From NCBI GenBank assembly GCA_029237695.1, contig CM055279.1, forward strand, positions 58,849,530-58,913,529: a stretch of DNA of 64,000 nt, given 5' to 3'. Below are positions 20,308 through 29,279 of the stretch, one piece after another (position 1 is the stretch's first letter; every line of letters starts with the position of its first letter). The notes under the pieces are model-generated. The model was given only the letters and a program-made list of their open reading frames with translations, was not told where the DNA came from and did no database searches. Source of the DNA: Conchocele bisecta. Lineage: Eukaryota; Mollusca; Bivalvia; Lucinida; Thyasiridae. A program made the translations under genes and the position numbers.

Positions 20308-21741
20308 ATGGATGATTACGATATTAACATGGATGAAATCGGCAGAGACGATTTCCGCGATGATGATGACATCGATGAATATGACGAAACGACCTTCATA
20401 GAGACACAAGCACCCCCAATTCCACTTTTGTTTGATCCAGGCGCACCACGAAATACGCCTTTGGTTAATCCACGTGCATCTTTGTTTGGTCCAGACGCAC
20501 CGGGAACTTCATCTGCTGGTGTCCCTATGTGGGATGCCCCACCCGCAACTCCGGCGTGGGCGGGCGGTGCCGAGATTCCTGCGGGGATCTCCAAGGATGA
20601 GCTGGCGCCTCTCGAGGAAACGAATTCTCGGGTGAAACGGTGGGAGAGTGAGGTGTCTAAAAACGGCATCAAGGCCACGTTGGAGTTCCGCAGCACTAAA
20701 AGAGGAGACTTGTGGGTTAAATGGGGTAATATCTGGAAGTTGCTGACGTACAAGAACGACCCGACCCTGTTCCTCAGCCCCTCTTCCGTGAACCGATATT
20801 GAGTATCCCTCGCTCGAGCTCTCGGATTGATCGATGATCGGTCGCAGCTGCCTCAACAAATGGTAAAAACCCTACAGTCTACCGACGAAACGCTGGCGAA
20901 GACGGCCACCGCTATAGAAATGAGCGAGCTCAGCGATGTCCCTCGTATAGCCACCGACGCTATTAACACAGTGGAAACCACGGTCAACGAAATGAACGGC
21001 ACGAAATATGACCCACCATTACCTCTTCGCGAACTCCGGGGACTCGATAAGGCTCTGCAAACAACTCGGGGCGAACTGGTCAATAACCTCTCCAAACTCA
21101 CGGCGCTGGACAAACATATCGCGCTAGAAGAAAGAAAACTTGGGGAAATCCGTGACGATAGAGAATCTACCGAGCGGATCAACAAACTCCTGCGGTCGTT
21201 GCGGGACGAAAGAGAAGCTCGCTTGGAGGCTGCTTCGACTAACCGTGAGACGCTTTCCGGCCAATTAAGTCGGAGCCGCGAAACAATCTCGAGGGTTCTG
21301 CACAAGGACACGACACTCGGTGAGCGTCTTCGCACTCTGTTCAGAGAGAAGGGCGTCACGATATTAACCATCATCGCAGCTTTCAGCATGATTATATCGA
21401 CCCTAGTTCTATCTATATCGTCTCTATTTGTAGCTGTCAATGCTGGTGCCGCACCAGCACCCGCACCAGCACCAGCACCAGCACCGGCACCCGCGCCATC
21501 CGGCGGAGCCAACGAGTGGATAAAAAAACAACTAAAAGCCCTCGCCAGTCTCCTGGCTAAATTAGCAGGAAAGTTGGCTGCCGTGCTGCCTGGTTTGATA
21601 GGAGGTCTCCTCTCCTTCTTGTTATCTATATTATCAAAAACGGTCGGATGGCTCGCCGAGAATACCTGGGCTTTAATCGTGGCCATCGCCGGTCTCCTAC
21701 TATTCTTCGCCAGAGAGTTCCTAAAACCAAAGCGTAAATAG
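20308..21741 (+). pseudogene. Coiled-coil, proline-alanine and membrane protein, frameshifted
   Basis: The first frame (20308-20802) is very acidic at its start (MDDYDINMDE), then proline-rich, then ends in a folded-looking KATLEFRS...KWGNIWKLLTYK segment. A break near 20790-20805 moves the gene into the frame that runs to 21741. That part has a charged coiled coil (about 20990-21330), a transmembrane helix (ILTIIAAFSMIISTLVLSI), a PA repeat (APAPAPAPAPAP, near 21452-21490), and a long amphipathic C-terminal region (LASLLAKLAGKLAAVLPGLI and WALIVAIAGLLLFF). The whole resembles a conserved Polinton protein found with capsid genes. The amphipathic helices could disrupt or bend membranes during entry or assembly, which is inference. 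Confidence 0.7.
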
Positions 21742-21817
21742 TCCGATCGCCACGAGGGCGACGACGAGCGCTAATTTCTCCTCCTCGTGTGTTGTGCTTC
21801 CAATCTCGATTGGTGTT

Positions 21818-23145
21818 TCAACATTGTTGATGAGGAACTCGATGGTGCATCCAATTTACGAATTGGGGGTACTGGGTTCGATTGTGTTGAGGGAGGTGTA
21901 TCCATTTTGTGTTTTGGGGTTTTATGAAATCTTTTTCAAATTTATTTGAATTTACAACTCCGCGCCCGATCATTTTGGGGGTGCGCTTGATGATATCCGT
22001 GTTCACGTTACCGTTGTGACCGATTTTTTGATTGGCGGTGGCGATTACGATCTGATTATTGTAACCATCAACCGGGTCGTCTCGTAGTATCATATTGCTC
22101 GGCGCCATATAAAGACCTATTCCAAATACATAGTCCACTGGGGTGCTGGCAGTCTGCAAAACGTCTTGATAATTCTGGATCGCCTTCTCCAGGTCCACCT
22201 TAGCTGAGATGGCGTCCTCGACAAGTGCCAAGAACTGTTTTTGTGCATCAAACGCCGTTCCCGTGCCCAGTATAGAACTGCGAGTTTGCTTCTGTGCGCC
22301 GAGGATGGCCCAGACGTACGTGCGAATAGATTCGTTGACGCGAGTAACCCCGGCCTGCGTGAACCCTAGACCCTTATCTAACATAAATGTGGTCCACGCG
22401 TTCTGAACCTCAGCAGCCTGCTGTATGTAATCGACGTGAGCCAGTTTCGGAGGTAACATTTTACAAGAAAACACGCCACAGTGCCGACCTCCAGACACTT
22501 CTGGCTCGAAAGTCATAGTCGCGGGGTCAAAATTCCCGGCGTTCCGACTGACGATGTGGTCACCGGAGTAATCGTGTCTAAAATCAGTCAGCGTCCAATT
22601 CCCGGACTGGCCCCGAATGAGAACGTCCCCGAGGCCGGTGGTGGTAGGAAATGCTTTCTGCCTCCAGTCCGCGTCTTTTGAAACGTTAAATTCGTTACAC
22701 AGTCTTTCAAACGCCATACGGTTGTATGCGTTGGAAATGGGATCCCAGGCGTCGTCTTGAGGTAGAGAAATACCTAGTTCTTTGAGAATCCTCCTAATAG
22801 TATAATACGTGTGAAAGTTGTAGACACTTCGGAGCATGATATTCTTGGATGTTAGATGGTCTTTATGTGAAACTCCACAACCCTTGCTGTTGCGCACCAT
22901 ACAGCAAAATTTAGCTGGTTCTGCCAAAACTGCATCGGTGTGGCTTTCCACCCGTTTACCGCCTCCATCGTAGTAATCTTGGGCAGCCTATATTTCTCAA
23001 ACGTGTTAGGGAAATTGGTGGCAAAGCCACTGTCCGGTCTAACCGTTACGGTTGGGTGTACAAGGTTAACAACGTCTTTTTGCGTGTATTTACCTCCGAC
23101 CGCGTACTTTGCATTAGAGTTAAAGCTAAATGCTTTTGTATCCAT
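21818..23145 (-). pseudogene. Conserved Polinton protein, about 440 aa, frameshifted
   Basis: The first frame starts at the ATG at 23145 (MDTKAFSFNSNAKYAVGG) and reads to about 22900, passing FWQNQLNFAVWCATA. The second frame continues with GCGVSHKDHL and runs to 21818. The single break lies near 22895-22910. Both halves resemble a protein widely present beside Polinton capsid genes, with a conserved Cys/Trp patch. The function is unassigned, and I infer a virion component. The last 25 or so residues are encoded by two copies of the dispersed palindrome and look added on. The start is only 14 bp from the divergent gene at 23160. Confidence 0.7.
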
Positions 23146-23159
23146 TGAAAGATATTATT

Positions 23160-23898
23160 ATGTTTGCTACTATCACTAATGTTCAAAAAGGGAGTTGTGA
23201 ACTTCAAAAATTAATAGACAACTGCTGCGGACAACGCCAGGTAGGCCTTAGATCAATCACGTTCACGTCGGGTGGAAAAACGTTGAAAACGCTCGAGTTT
23301 TTTTCACATCAGAAGTCGAGGGTGTAAGCCCTGTGGCTTTCGGAAACTACCTCATAACTGAACCAGTGACCTCAGGATTTGTAGAACTCCATCATAGTAC
23401 CTCACGGTCTTTGGAGTTTCGGAGATCTCCAAGCTTTTGTCGCGGAGAAGATTCCTGGTGTAGTCACTCTCGCAATCTCGAAATCCACGGGGCTCACGAC
23501 ATTGACCGTTGATAGGCGTTTAAGGATCTCACCGGGTTGGGCTCACTGTTAGGATTTAAAATAACATACCCTTACAACGATGACGGAGTGTTTGATCCTG
23601 GCGAGCACGTCGGCACGACCCCGGTGAACTTCGCCGTCACGAAAACTCTCGGGTGCACCTGGATCGGGTGAACACATCGTACAACACGGTAGACGGCACT
23701 CCCAGCATATTACTGAAAACCGTGCCCGCCAGCGACTGTTTCTATGGTGAGACCCTGACCTTAGACTTCCCACACCCCGAGATGAAAGTTTTGGAATCGG
23801 GACACATCCACGAGTTGAAGATTTCTATTCTCGATGATAAAGGGCGAGAGTTGAAGAACGATTACCCGATTTCGGTCGTCCTAGAAATTTCAAATTAA
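23160..23898 (+). pseudogene. Minor capsid (penton-like) protein, multiply frameshifted
   Basis: Segments in successive frames read like one protein of about 245 codons. It starts MFATITNVQKGSCELQKLID (23160), continues through VGLRSITFTSGG, a middle part with SPVAFGNYLIT (about 23337-23370), then FKITYPYNDDGVFDPG (about 23553), and a final frame with HIHELKISILDDKGRELKND and a terminal VVLEISN (to 23898). Length, single jelly-roll-like strand pattern and the closing strand fit the Polinton minor capsid or penton protein. At least three breaks make this the most damaged gene of the element. Confidence 0.7.
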
Positions 23899-23967
23899 TT
23901 AATTTTAAGAAAATTATTTAGAATTAAACGCATGTTCGTAATATATATATTATCAACATTATTGAAA

Positions 23968-25785
23968 ATGAGTATATACGGACCAGGTAGTTCTTCCGAT
24001 TGGGTGACAAATTCAAAGAATTTGGAACCGACAGAAGGGGAATTCATCCCGACAGAGGGCGACTTTTTAACTACCCAAAAAACAAAGGCCTTGATCAATA
24101 GAACTATATCGGTGGCCACGAACGAGATTCACAGGAGTCTACTATCACAACTTAGAGAATATGCCCTGGCTGTGAATACACAAAGTCGTGAAGAAACGCA
24201 TACGGAACTAAACGAACTAGGTGAAAAAATAACCAAATTTCGAAAAGAGGGATTGGGGATTGATAAAGTCCGAGAAGACCACCAGGCGGACCTTACGGAG
24301 GCTTATGATGCGTTGCGCTTAGAGGACTCTCTCATCGGTGAAGCGACACTTACCGAACTAGACGGGAAAATAACAAAATTTCGAAAAGAGACCAGGTCGG
24401 ATATTGATAAAGTCAGAGAAGACCGCCAGGCGGCCCTTACGGAGGCTTATGAGGTGTTGCGCTCAGAGGACTCTCTCGTCAGAGAAGCGGCGGTTGCCGA
24501 ACTAGATAAAAAAATAACAAAATTTCGAAAAGAGACCCGGTCGGGTATCGATAAAGTCCGAGAAGACCACCAGTCGAACCTTGCGGAGGCCCTTGCGGAG
24601 GCTTATGATGCGTTGCGCTTAGAGGACTCTCTCAACAGAGAAGCGACACTTACTGAACTAGACGGGAAAATAGCCGAATTTCTGAAAGAGACCAGGTCGG
24701 GGGTTGAGGGGGTCCGAGAAGACCACAAGGAGGCTATTGCGGAGGCTTATGGGGCGTTGCGCTCAGAGGACTCTCTCAATAGAGAAGCGGCACTTACCGA
24801 ACTAGACGAAAAAATAACCAAATTTCGAAAAGAGGCCCGGTTGGGGGTTGAGGGGGTCCGAACGGGTATTGAGAAAGCCCGAGAAGACCACCAGGCGGAC
24901 CTTACGGAGGCTTATAGGGTGTTGCGCTCAGAGGACTCTCTCAGAGAAGCGGCGGTTGGTGAACTAGATGGAAAAATAACCGAATTTCGAAAAGAGGCCA
25001 GGTCGGGTGTTGAGAAAGCCCGAGAAGACCACCAGGCAGCCCTTGCGAAGGCTTTTGAAGCGTTGCGCTCAGAGGACTCTCTCATCAGAGAAGCGGCGGT
25101 TGCTGAACTAGACGGGAAAATAACCGAATTGCAAAAAGAGGCCCGGTTGGGTGTTGAGAAAGCCCTAGAAGGCCACCAGGCGACCATTACGGAGGCTTAT
25201 GATGCGTTGCGCTTAGAGGACTCTCTCAGCAGAGAAGCGGCACTTACCGAACTAGACGGAAAGATAACCGAAGTTTCCGATAAACTGAAACATGATCGTA
25301 TAGCCGCGACCAAAGCTCTTGAGGAGGCCTCTTATAATATTCGTACTGAGGCATATAACGCAAACAGTGCGCTTGCCGGAATTGTGCGAACAATGAAAAC
25401 GCTAAAACGTGCCATAACAATTTGGGCTGAGAAGCTGGGCCCATTGGTTGAGGGGCACTATGAATATTCGTTCGGTGCCAAAGCGAGTAATAAATGTGGG
25501 GGATACACTATGACAGCCGCGGGTGAAGTTATCCAAATGGCGGTCTGCTCGGTTAATGGTAGTGGTAAACCTGTGGGCGCGGTCGCGATAAATATTGTAG
25601 TAAATGGGGAAGAACGGGGGGTTGGAGTCACTAAAATCTCTGGAGATAGTTCGACGGTGGTTTCGTTCTCCGGTTATGATCGAATTAGACTTTCCAAAGG
25701 TAGTGTTATTAACTTTGTTACGAAAATCGGTGACCCAGAGAGTTCTTCCACTATTGTCTCGTTGTTAATTGAACTTATTTTGTAA
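23968..25785 (+). CDS. Fiber-like coiled-coil protein with beta-rich head
   Basis: An intact frame of 605 codons from the ATG at 23968 (MSIYGPGSSSDW). An upstream in-frame ATG at 23932 would add 12 hydrophobic residues. Three parts are visible: a short N-terminal region with a TEGEFIPTEGDF repeat; seven to eight tandem repeats of about 47-57 residues (consensus-like words LRSEDSL, REAALTELDGKIT, KFRKETRSG, KVREDHQ), giving a long heptad-rich shaft; and a C-terminal domain of about 115 residues, predicted mostly beta, beginning near YEYSFGAKASNK and ending VSLLIELIL. The architecture (anchor, coiled-coil shaft, globular head) matches viral attachment fibers. I infer a trimeric receptor-binding spike; no family match was computed. 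It lies between two other capsid-block genes. Confidence 0.6.
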   Translation: MSIYGPGSSSDWVTNSKNLEPTEGEFIPTEGDFLTTQKTKALINRTISVATNEIHRSLLSQLREYALAVNTQSREETHTELNELGEKITKFRKEGLGIDKVREDHQADLTEAYDALRLEDSLIGEATLTELDGKITKFRKETRSDIDKVREDRQAALTEAYEVLRSEDSLVREAAVAELDKKITKFRKETRSGIDKVREDHQSNLAEALAEAYDALRLEDSLNREATLTELDGKIAEFLKETRSGVEGVREDHKEAIAEAYGALRSEDSLNREAALTELDEKITKFRKEARLGVEGVRTGIEKAREDHQADLTEAYRVLRSEDSLREAAVGELDGKITEFRKEARSGVEKAREDHQAALAKAFEALRSEDSLIREAAVAELDGKITELQKEARLGVEKALEGHQATITEAYDALRLEDSLSREAALTELDGKITEVSDKLKHDRIAATKALEEASYNIRTEAYNANSALAGIVRTMKTLKRAITIWAEKLGPLVEGHYEYSFGAKASNKCGGYTMTAAGEVIQMAVCSVNGSGKPVGAVAINIVVNGEERGVGVTKISGDSSTVVSFSGYDRIRLSKGSVINFVTKIGDPESSSTIVSLLIELIL

Positions 25786-25822
25786 ATACTAATATATTGA
25801 AATAAATTTGTAAAATTTAAAT

Positions 25823-26440
25823 ATGAACGAATCAACGCTTCCAATTGTCAATACCACTCCATCAACACTGTGTACAATTAACGAAAGAAGTTCAGATTTT
25901 AGGTTGAATAATATCGTCGCTATGCAGGATATTTTAGTTAGAGAATATACAAATAGAAAAAGAAACGCTAAAAAATATAGGCGCGTGGTGAACATGGCTG
26001 AAGTATCTAGCACGGCTCTGGCGAGTGTTTCTGTGTTGTGTGGGGCGGGGACAGCTGCAACTATATCCACCATTATAACGGTTCCCGTAGCGGGGATTTT
26101 ATGTGCGGTGTCGGCCGTTTCTGGGTTGTTGTGTATGGTAATTAGGGCGTCGGGTGGAAAACTCGAGAAAAAATGTAGAAAACATGATAGAATATCCGTT
26201 CTCGCCAGGTCGAAGAAAAATACCATCGACGTTATGGTGTCCAAAGCGTTGGCCGATAAGAAAATATCAAATTTAGAGTTTGAATCCGTGGTGGAAGAAA
26301 TGGGGAGATATGAACAATTAAAAAATGATATAAGAATCAAGGCACGCGCCACCATGCCCAAAATTGAGTGTACTGATTGGGATAAATTTAGGGAAAAACT
26401 TGGAGATAAAGTCGGAAGAAATGCTACTGCACCATTGTGA
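25823..26440 (+). CDS. Conserved Polinton membrane protein, 205 aa
   Basis: The protein starts MNESTLPIVNTTPSTL. A basic helix (REYTNRKRNAKKYRRV) precedes two hydrophobic segments (about residues 60-80 and 85-110, with GAGTAATISTIITVPVAG) and a charged helical C-terminus (SKALADKKISNLEFESVVEE). This layout, with a two-helix glycine-rich hairpin followed by an EF-like helical domain, recurs in Polinton proteins. The molecular role is unknown. The gene is last in the plus block, 37 bp after the fiber-like gene. Confidence 0.65.
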   Translation: MNESTLPIVNTTPSTLCTINERSSDFRLNNIVAMQDILVREYTNRKRNAKKYRRVVNMAEVSSTALASVSVLCGAGTAATISTIITVPVAGILCAVSAVSGLLCMVIRASGGKLEKKCRKHDRISVLARSKKNTIDVMVSKALADKKISNLEFESVVEEMGRYEQLKNDIRIKARATMPKIECTDWDKFREKLGDKVGRNATAPL

Positions 26441-26574
26441 TATTTTATAAAATAATTAATTTTACAATTAATTTAAAGAAAATTATAAAATTAATTAAAA
26501 TTAATTATATTGTCGCAGTAAACAATTTATAAATTAATTTTAGGAAAATTATTAACAATTTAAAAAGAAAAAAA

Positions 26575-26660
26575 ATATTATTTTTTTTAGCTTCCACCGA
26601 GGCTCGAACCCGCGCCAGCAAAACCCTTTTGGGTCCACCCCGCTAAGCCTTCATTCTCAT
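26575..26660 (-). ncRNA. tRNA-like or Pol III-type segment
   Basis: On the minus strand, TAGCGGGGTGG fits the A box with one mismatch, and GGTTCGAGCC, about 35 bases later, resembles the B box. GCGGG and CTCGG around TTCGAGC pair at four of five positions, like a T arm. A T run (TTTTTTTT) follows about 20 bases after. No acceptor or anticodon stem can be drawn convincingly, so it is not a normal tRNA. It could be a SINE head or a small Pol III transcript. Confidence 0.35.
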
Positions 26661-27033
26661 TCATTCATTCATTCATTCATTCTTTTCTTTTTGGCTTAGC
26701 GAGTGTATGTAGCTACCCGTACTGCACACCCCCATCTTTCGGCTGATCTAGGAACCAGTGTCGAAAGTCTAGGCAACCTTGGAAGTGTCAGCACGGGTGC
26801 ACTGAGCGCTCATTTTTCGTCAAGGGGCGTCCCCCAAGACAAAGTATTGTTGTTAATTTTACATATATTAAGCTAAAACCGTGTTGTGCAATACCAATAT
26901 TAGCTTTTTATAAAATAAAGTTTAACGTTTTTTTTCGTTTTTTAATTAATAATAAGGTTATAACGTTCTAAATTATTAAAAGTAAAATTAAAAAAATAAA
27001 AAACATGCCAACCAATCACAATGTAAGAAATAC

Positions 27034-27194
27034 TTCCGGAATATCGATAGCGGGTTGTGTAATACACACCCACGTGTGTGTAGTATATATTACAGTGTGT
27101 CTATGTTTCATTCCGGAATATCGATAGCGGGTTGTGTAATACACACCCACGTGTGTGTAGTATATATTACAGTGTGTTTATGTTTCATCCCGGA
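27034..27194. repeat. 77-bp tandem repeat, two copies plus edge
   Basis: TTCCGGAATATCGATAGCGG starts at 27034 and again at 27111 as near-identical 77-bp units. A third start, TCCCGGA, is at 27188. Each unit holds the dyad ACACACCCACGTGTGTGT centred on CACGTG. No coding sense is visible. Confidence 0.8.
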
Positions 27195-27314
27195 AGACGT
27201 AATCGTGTAATCTCTCTATAAAATGGACACTTAATATACGTGTAAGGTATGACACATAATTTGCGTGTTTATAACACGTGTAAGTGAAACATTGTCGTCT
27301 GCTTGGTGTTGTGA

Positions 27315-27662
27315 TTACAACATAAATTTATAAGTGATATCGTAGAAATGTACGTTCGTAAACGAATCGTTGGGTTTTAATAGTTTTATATAATACGCCT
27401 TAGTTTCATATCCGATACGCATTATCTGTCTTAATGTTCGTATTTGCCTCTTGTATAGTTGACATAATTGCCGGTATAATATTGGAAATGTAACGTTTTT
27501 ATCGGAGCGTAATAAATTACGCTGGTATTTCATATATTCGATATCGCCTAGTGTTCTCATTTTATAGAATTTATATACAGGATTATAACCCCCGTCTTCT
27601 TCGTAAACTTCTTCAACACAGTCATTAAAAATTTGCAATTCAAATTGTATTGAATTATCCAT
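27315..27662 (-). CDS. Hypothetical 115-residue protein
   Basis: The frame begins MDNSIQFELQIFNDCVEEVY and is rich in Tyr, Leu, Arg and Lys, with a helical basic centre (LYKRQIRTLRQIMR). I do not recognise it. It is AT-rich compared with the capsid block and lies between the gene-free region and the zinc-binding gene. Confidence 0.5.
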   Translation of the reverse strand: MDNSIQFELQIFNDCVEEVYEEDGGYNPVYKFYKMRTLGDIEYMKYQRNLLRSDKNVTFPILYRQLCQLYKRQIRTLRQIMRIGYETKAYYIKLLKPNDSFTNVHFYDITYKFML

Positions 27663-27765
27663 TTTCTCTTTTATATTGGTACTCGTTTTTTCTGTTCAAT
27701 TTTATAAAAATTAGTTTGATAATGTTTTTTACAGTGTTTTAATGCTGTAGAAACACCGTGACTTA

Positions 27766-28062
27766 TTAGATCGATTCTATCTTTCTAACTGACTTTCCGA
27801 TTTGAATTATTACTAAACGATAATACTTGCGAGCACGTAATCCCTTGTTAGCCATTCGATGAGTAGCCTGAGTGCCACCGCATGGTGGACATAGCAATGA
27901 CTCGGCTTTGGTCCCTACCCCACAATGCCGACATGGGCGAGGTGAAACGGAACCTCTTCGCATCCATGCACGGTGATGTTTGCAATATTCTTCGTAAATA
28001 CCGGTGCGAAAACATCTCTCGTGACTACCTGTCTTCAACCACGCACAATTAACTAGAACCAT
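27766..28062 (-). CDS. Small zinc-binding protein, 98 aa
   Basis: It starts MVLVNCAWLKTGSHERCF directly inside the right inverted repeat boundary. It has regularly spaced cysteines and histidines: CAWL...C, then EEYCKHH, then PCRHCG and LCPPCGG, enough for two zinc sites. A basic, hydrophobic tail follows. The upstream TTATACTCAGTATA word lies in the terminal repeat, suggesting that the repeat provides its promoter. A regulatory or DNA-binding role is plausible but not shown. Confidence 0.6.
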   Translation of the reverse strand: MVLVNCAWLKTGSHERCFRTGIYEEYCKHHRAWMRRGSVSPRPCRHCGVGTKAESLLCPPCGGTQATHRMANKGLRARKYYRLVIIQIGKSVRKIESI

Positions 28063-28067
28063 TATGT

Positions 28068-28257
28068 TATATATATACTGAGTATAACATAGGGATTTTT
28101 ATCTCTAATAGGGTGTATCTTCTCATGTCATAAATATATGGTCTCGCGGTAGTAGTATATAAGAGTCATAATGATTACAAGTTTCGTGTGGAAGCCACCA
28201 CACGTAGTGGGGTGGTTTCCATATAAACTTGTATCATTATGACTCTTATATACTACT
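28068..28257 (-). repeat. Polinton 1 right terminal inverted repeat
   Basis: The exact inverted copy of 10441-10630, including the internal palindrome and the TTATACTCAGTATA word. Confidence 0.97.
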
Positions 28258-28262
28258 GCATC
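28258..28262. repeat. Target site duplication GCATC, right
   Basis: The second copy of the 5-bp duplication. The following bases (AAACTCCATATGCATG) continue the host repeat unit that was interrupted at 10440. Confidence 0.85.
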
Positions 28263-28570
28263 AAACTCCATATGCATGAATTCCCCGCCCCACCCAGAAG
28301 GTAAAGGTAAACAAGGTAAACGTTTACATTTCGCTTCAGTGATATCCTCTGCTATTACTTCTTATTTACCGTATTAGTGATTCGTGTCAAACTTCGTATC
28401 CTTGTTTGTCATCATCCATAATTTTATTTGCCACCGATGCCCAGGGTCAAATAACTTTCCGTCCATTAGATGAGTGCGTAGTTTAATATTCTTCTATAAT
28501 TTATATATTTACTGTATGAGCAGATTGGCTTGAAATAGCATGTGTATATTTATGATCCAGCCACCACAGC
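28263..28570. repeat. Host repeat units right of Polinton 1
   Basis: Degenerate units like those at 9480-9640 and 10190-10440 continue here, with landmarks such as TTACTGTATGAGCAGATTGG near 28509 and a CCCCGCCCCACCCAG box near 28282. Confidence 0.55.
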
Positions 28571-28964
28571 GATGGGATACATGCAGTTGGCGTTTAGTTC
28601 TTGCTTACATAAATTACACTTAAGTCTAGCGTCTATGTAATGGGAATTTCTTTCTGAATTGTGTATACTATTATCATTTCACAAGAACAAAATACAGAAT
28701 TTTCCAGTTTTCTTCTTACTTGTACATGTATCTGTTTCTGATAGCATGTACAGACATCATCTGAGACACAGCCACGTTAACCCATTCACTCACTTGGTCA
28801 GTTACCAGAGCTGTAATATGGGACTATTTGTATACTGTGACACTCGTCCATTTCTCATTGTATACATCAGCATAACTTTATTATAGAGAGTAACACAAAT
28901 AATAATGATATCAAATAAAAAATGCACTAGTCCCACAGTATATAAGCGATAACTTAAGCCACAT
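28571..28964. other. No gene seen
   Basis: Non-coding host DNA without a repeat structure that I can support. Confidence 0.45.
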
Positions 28965-29260
28965 ATATGGCTCGTAGCCTTCATGCGTATACAATTTACC
29001 AAATCACGGTTACTACGACCGGCCCCTGATCCAAGCGCGTTTGTTATCGTATACAGTGATATACAACTCACACATGTGCGTACGCACATGTATGAGTTGT
29101 ATATCACTGTATGCGATACAAAACAAGACTCGTATTTTATACGTGTATGATCTTTTAAAAACGATAAACAATAAAAAACGCGTACGCACATGTATCAGTT
29201 GTATATCACTGTATACGATAACAAACAAGACTCGTATTGTATACGTGTATGATCTTTATC
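28965..29260. repeat. Satellite-related monomer with palindrome
   Basis: ATCACGGTTACTACGACCGG (about 29006) is the core of the 91-bp satellite at 6765-8985. It is followed by a palindrome at 29048-29117 centred on GTGCGTACGCAC, with arms CAGTGATATACAACTCA and its complement, and by a second half-copy to about 29225. Confidence 0.65.
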
Positions 29261-29279
29261 TACAACACCTGGGCAATAC

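Larger units (their letters stand above)
26441..27314. other. Gene-free region with tRNA-like and repeat structures
   Basis: This is the largest non-coding part of Polinton 1. In order it holds AT-rich copies of the AATTTTAGGAAAATTATT motif (26450-26560), a tRNA-like segment on the minus strand (26588-26660), an ATTC microsatellite (26656-26684), a stretch with no recognisable content, and a 77-bp tandem repeat (27034-27190). Confidence 0.6.
10441..28257. mobile_element. Polinton/Maverick 1, complete, 17.8 kb
   Basis: The element is bounded by identical 190-bp inverted repeats starting 5'-AG and a 5-bp target duplication. It encodes protein-primed DNA polymerase B, a DDE integrase, an A32-type ATPase, a double jelly-roll capsid protein and a penton-like protein, the hallmark set of Polintons/adintoviruses. 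Genes fill most of the interior in alternating strand blocks with gaps of a few to about 240 bp. The exception is an 874-bp gene-free region near the right end. No cysteine protease was recognised. Several long genes carry single-base frameshifts. The perfect inverted repeats imply a recent insertion, or recent copying or conversion of the ends. Confidence 0.95.

Noticed and set aside
20853..21686. 277-codon minus-strand frame opposite the coiled-coil protein gene
   Set aside because: It is the antisense shadow of a charged coiled-coil and PA-repeat region; the plus strand shows the conserved features.
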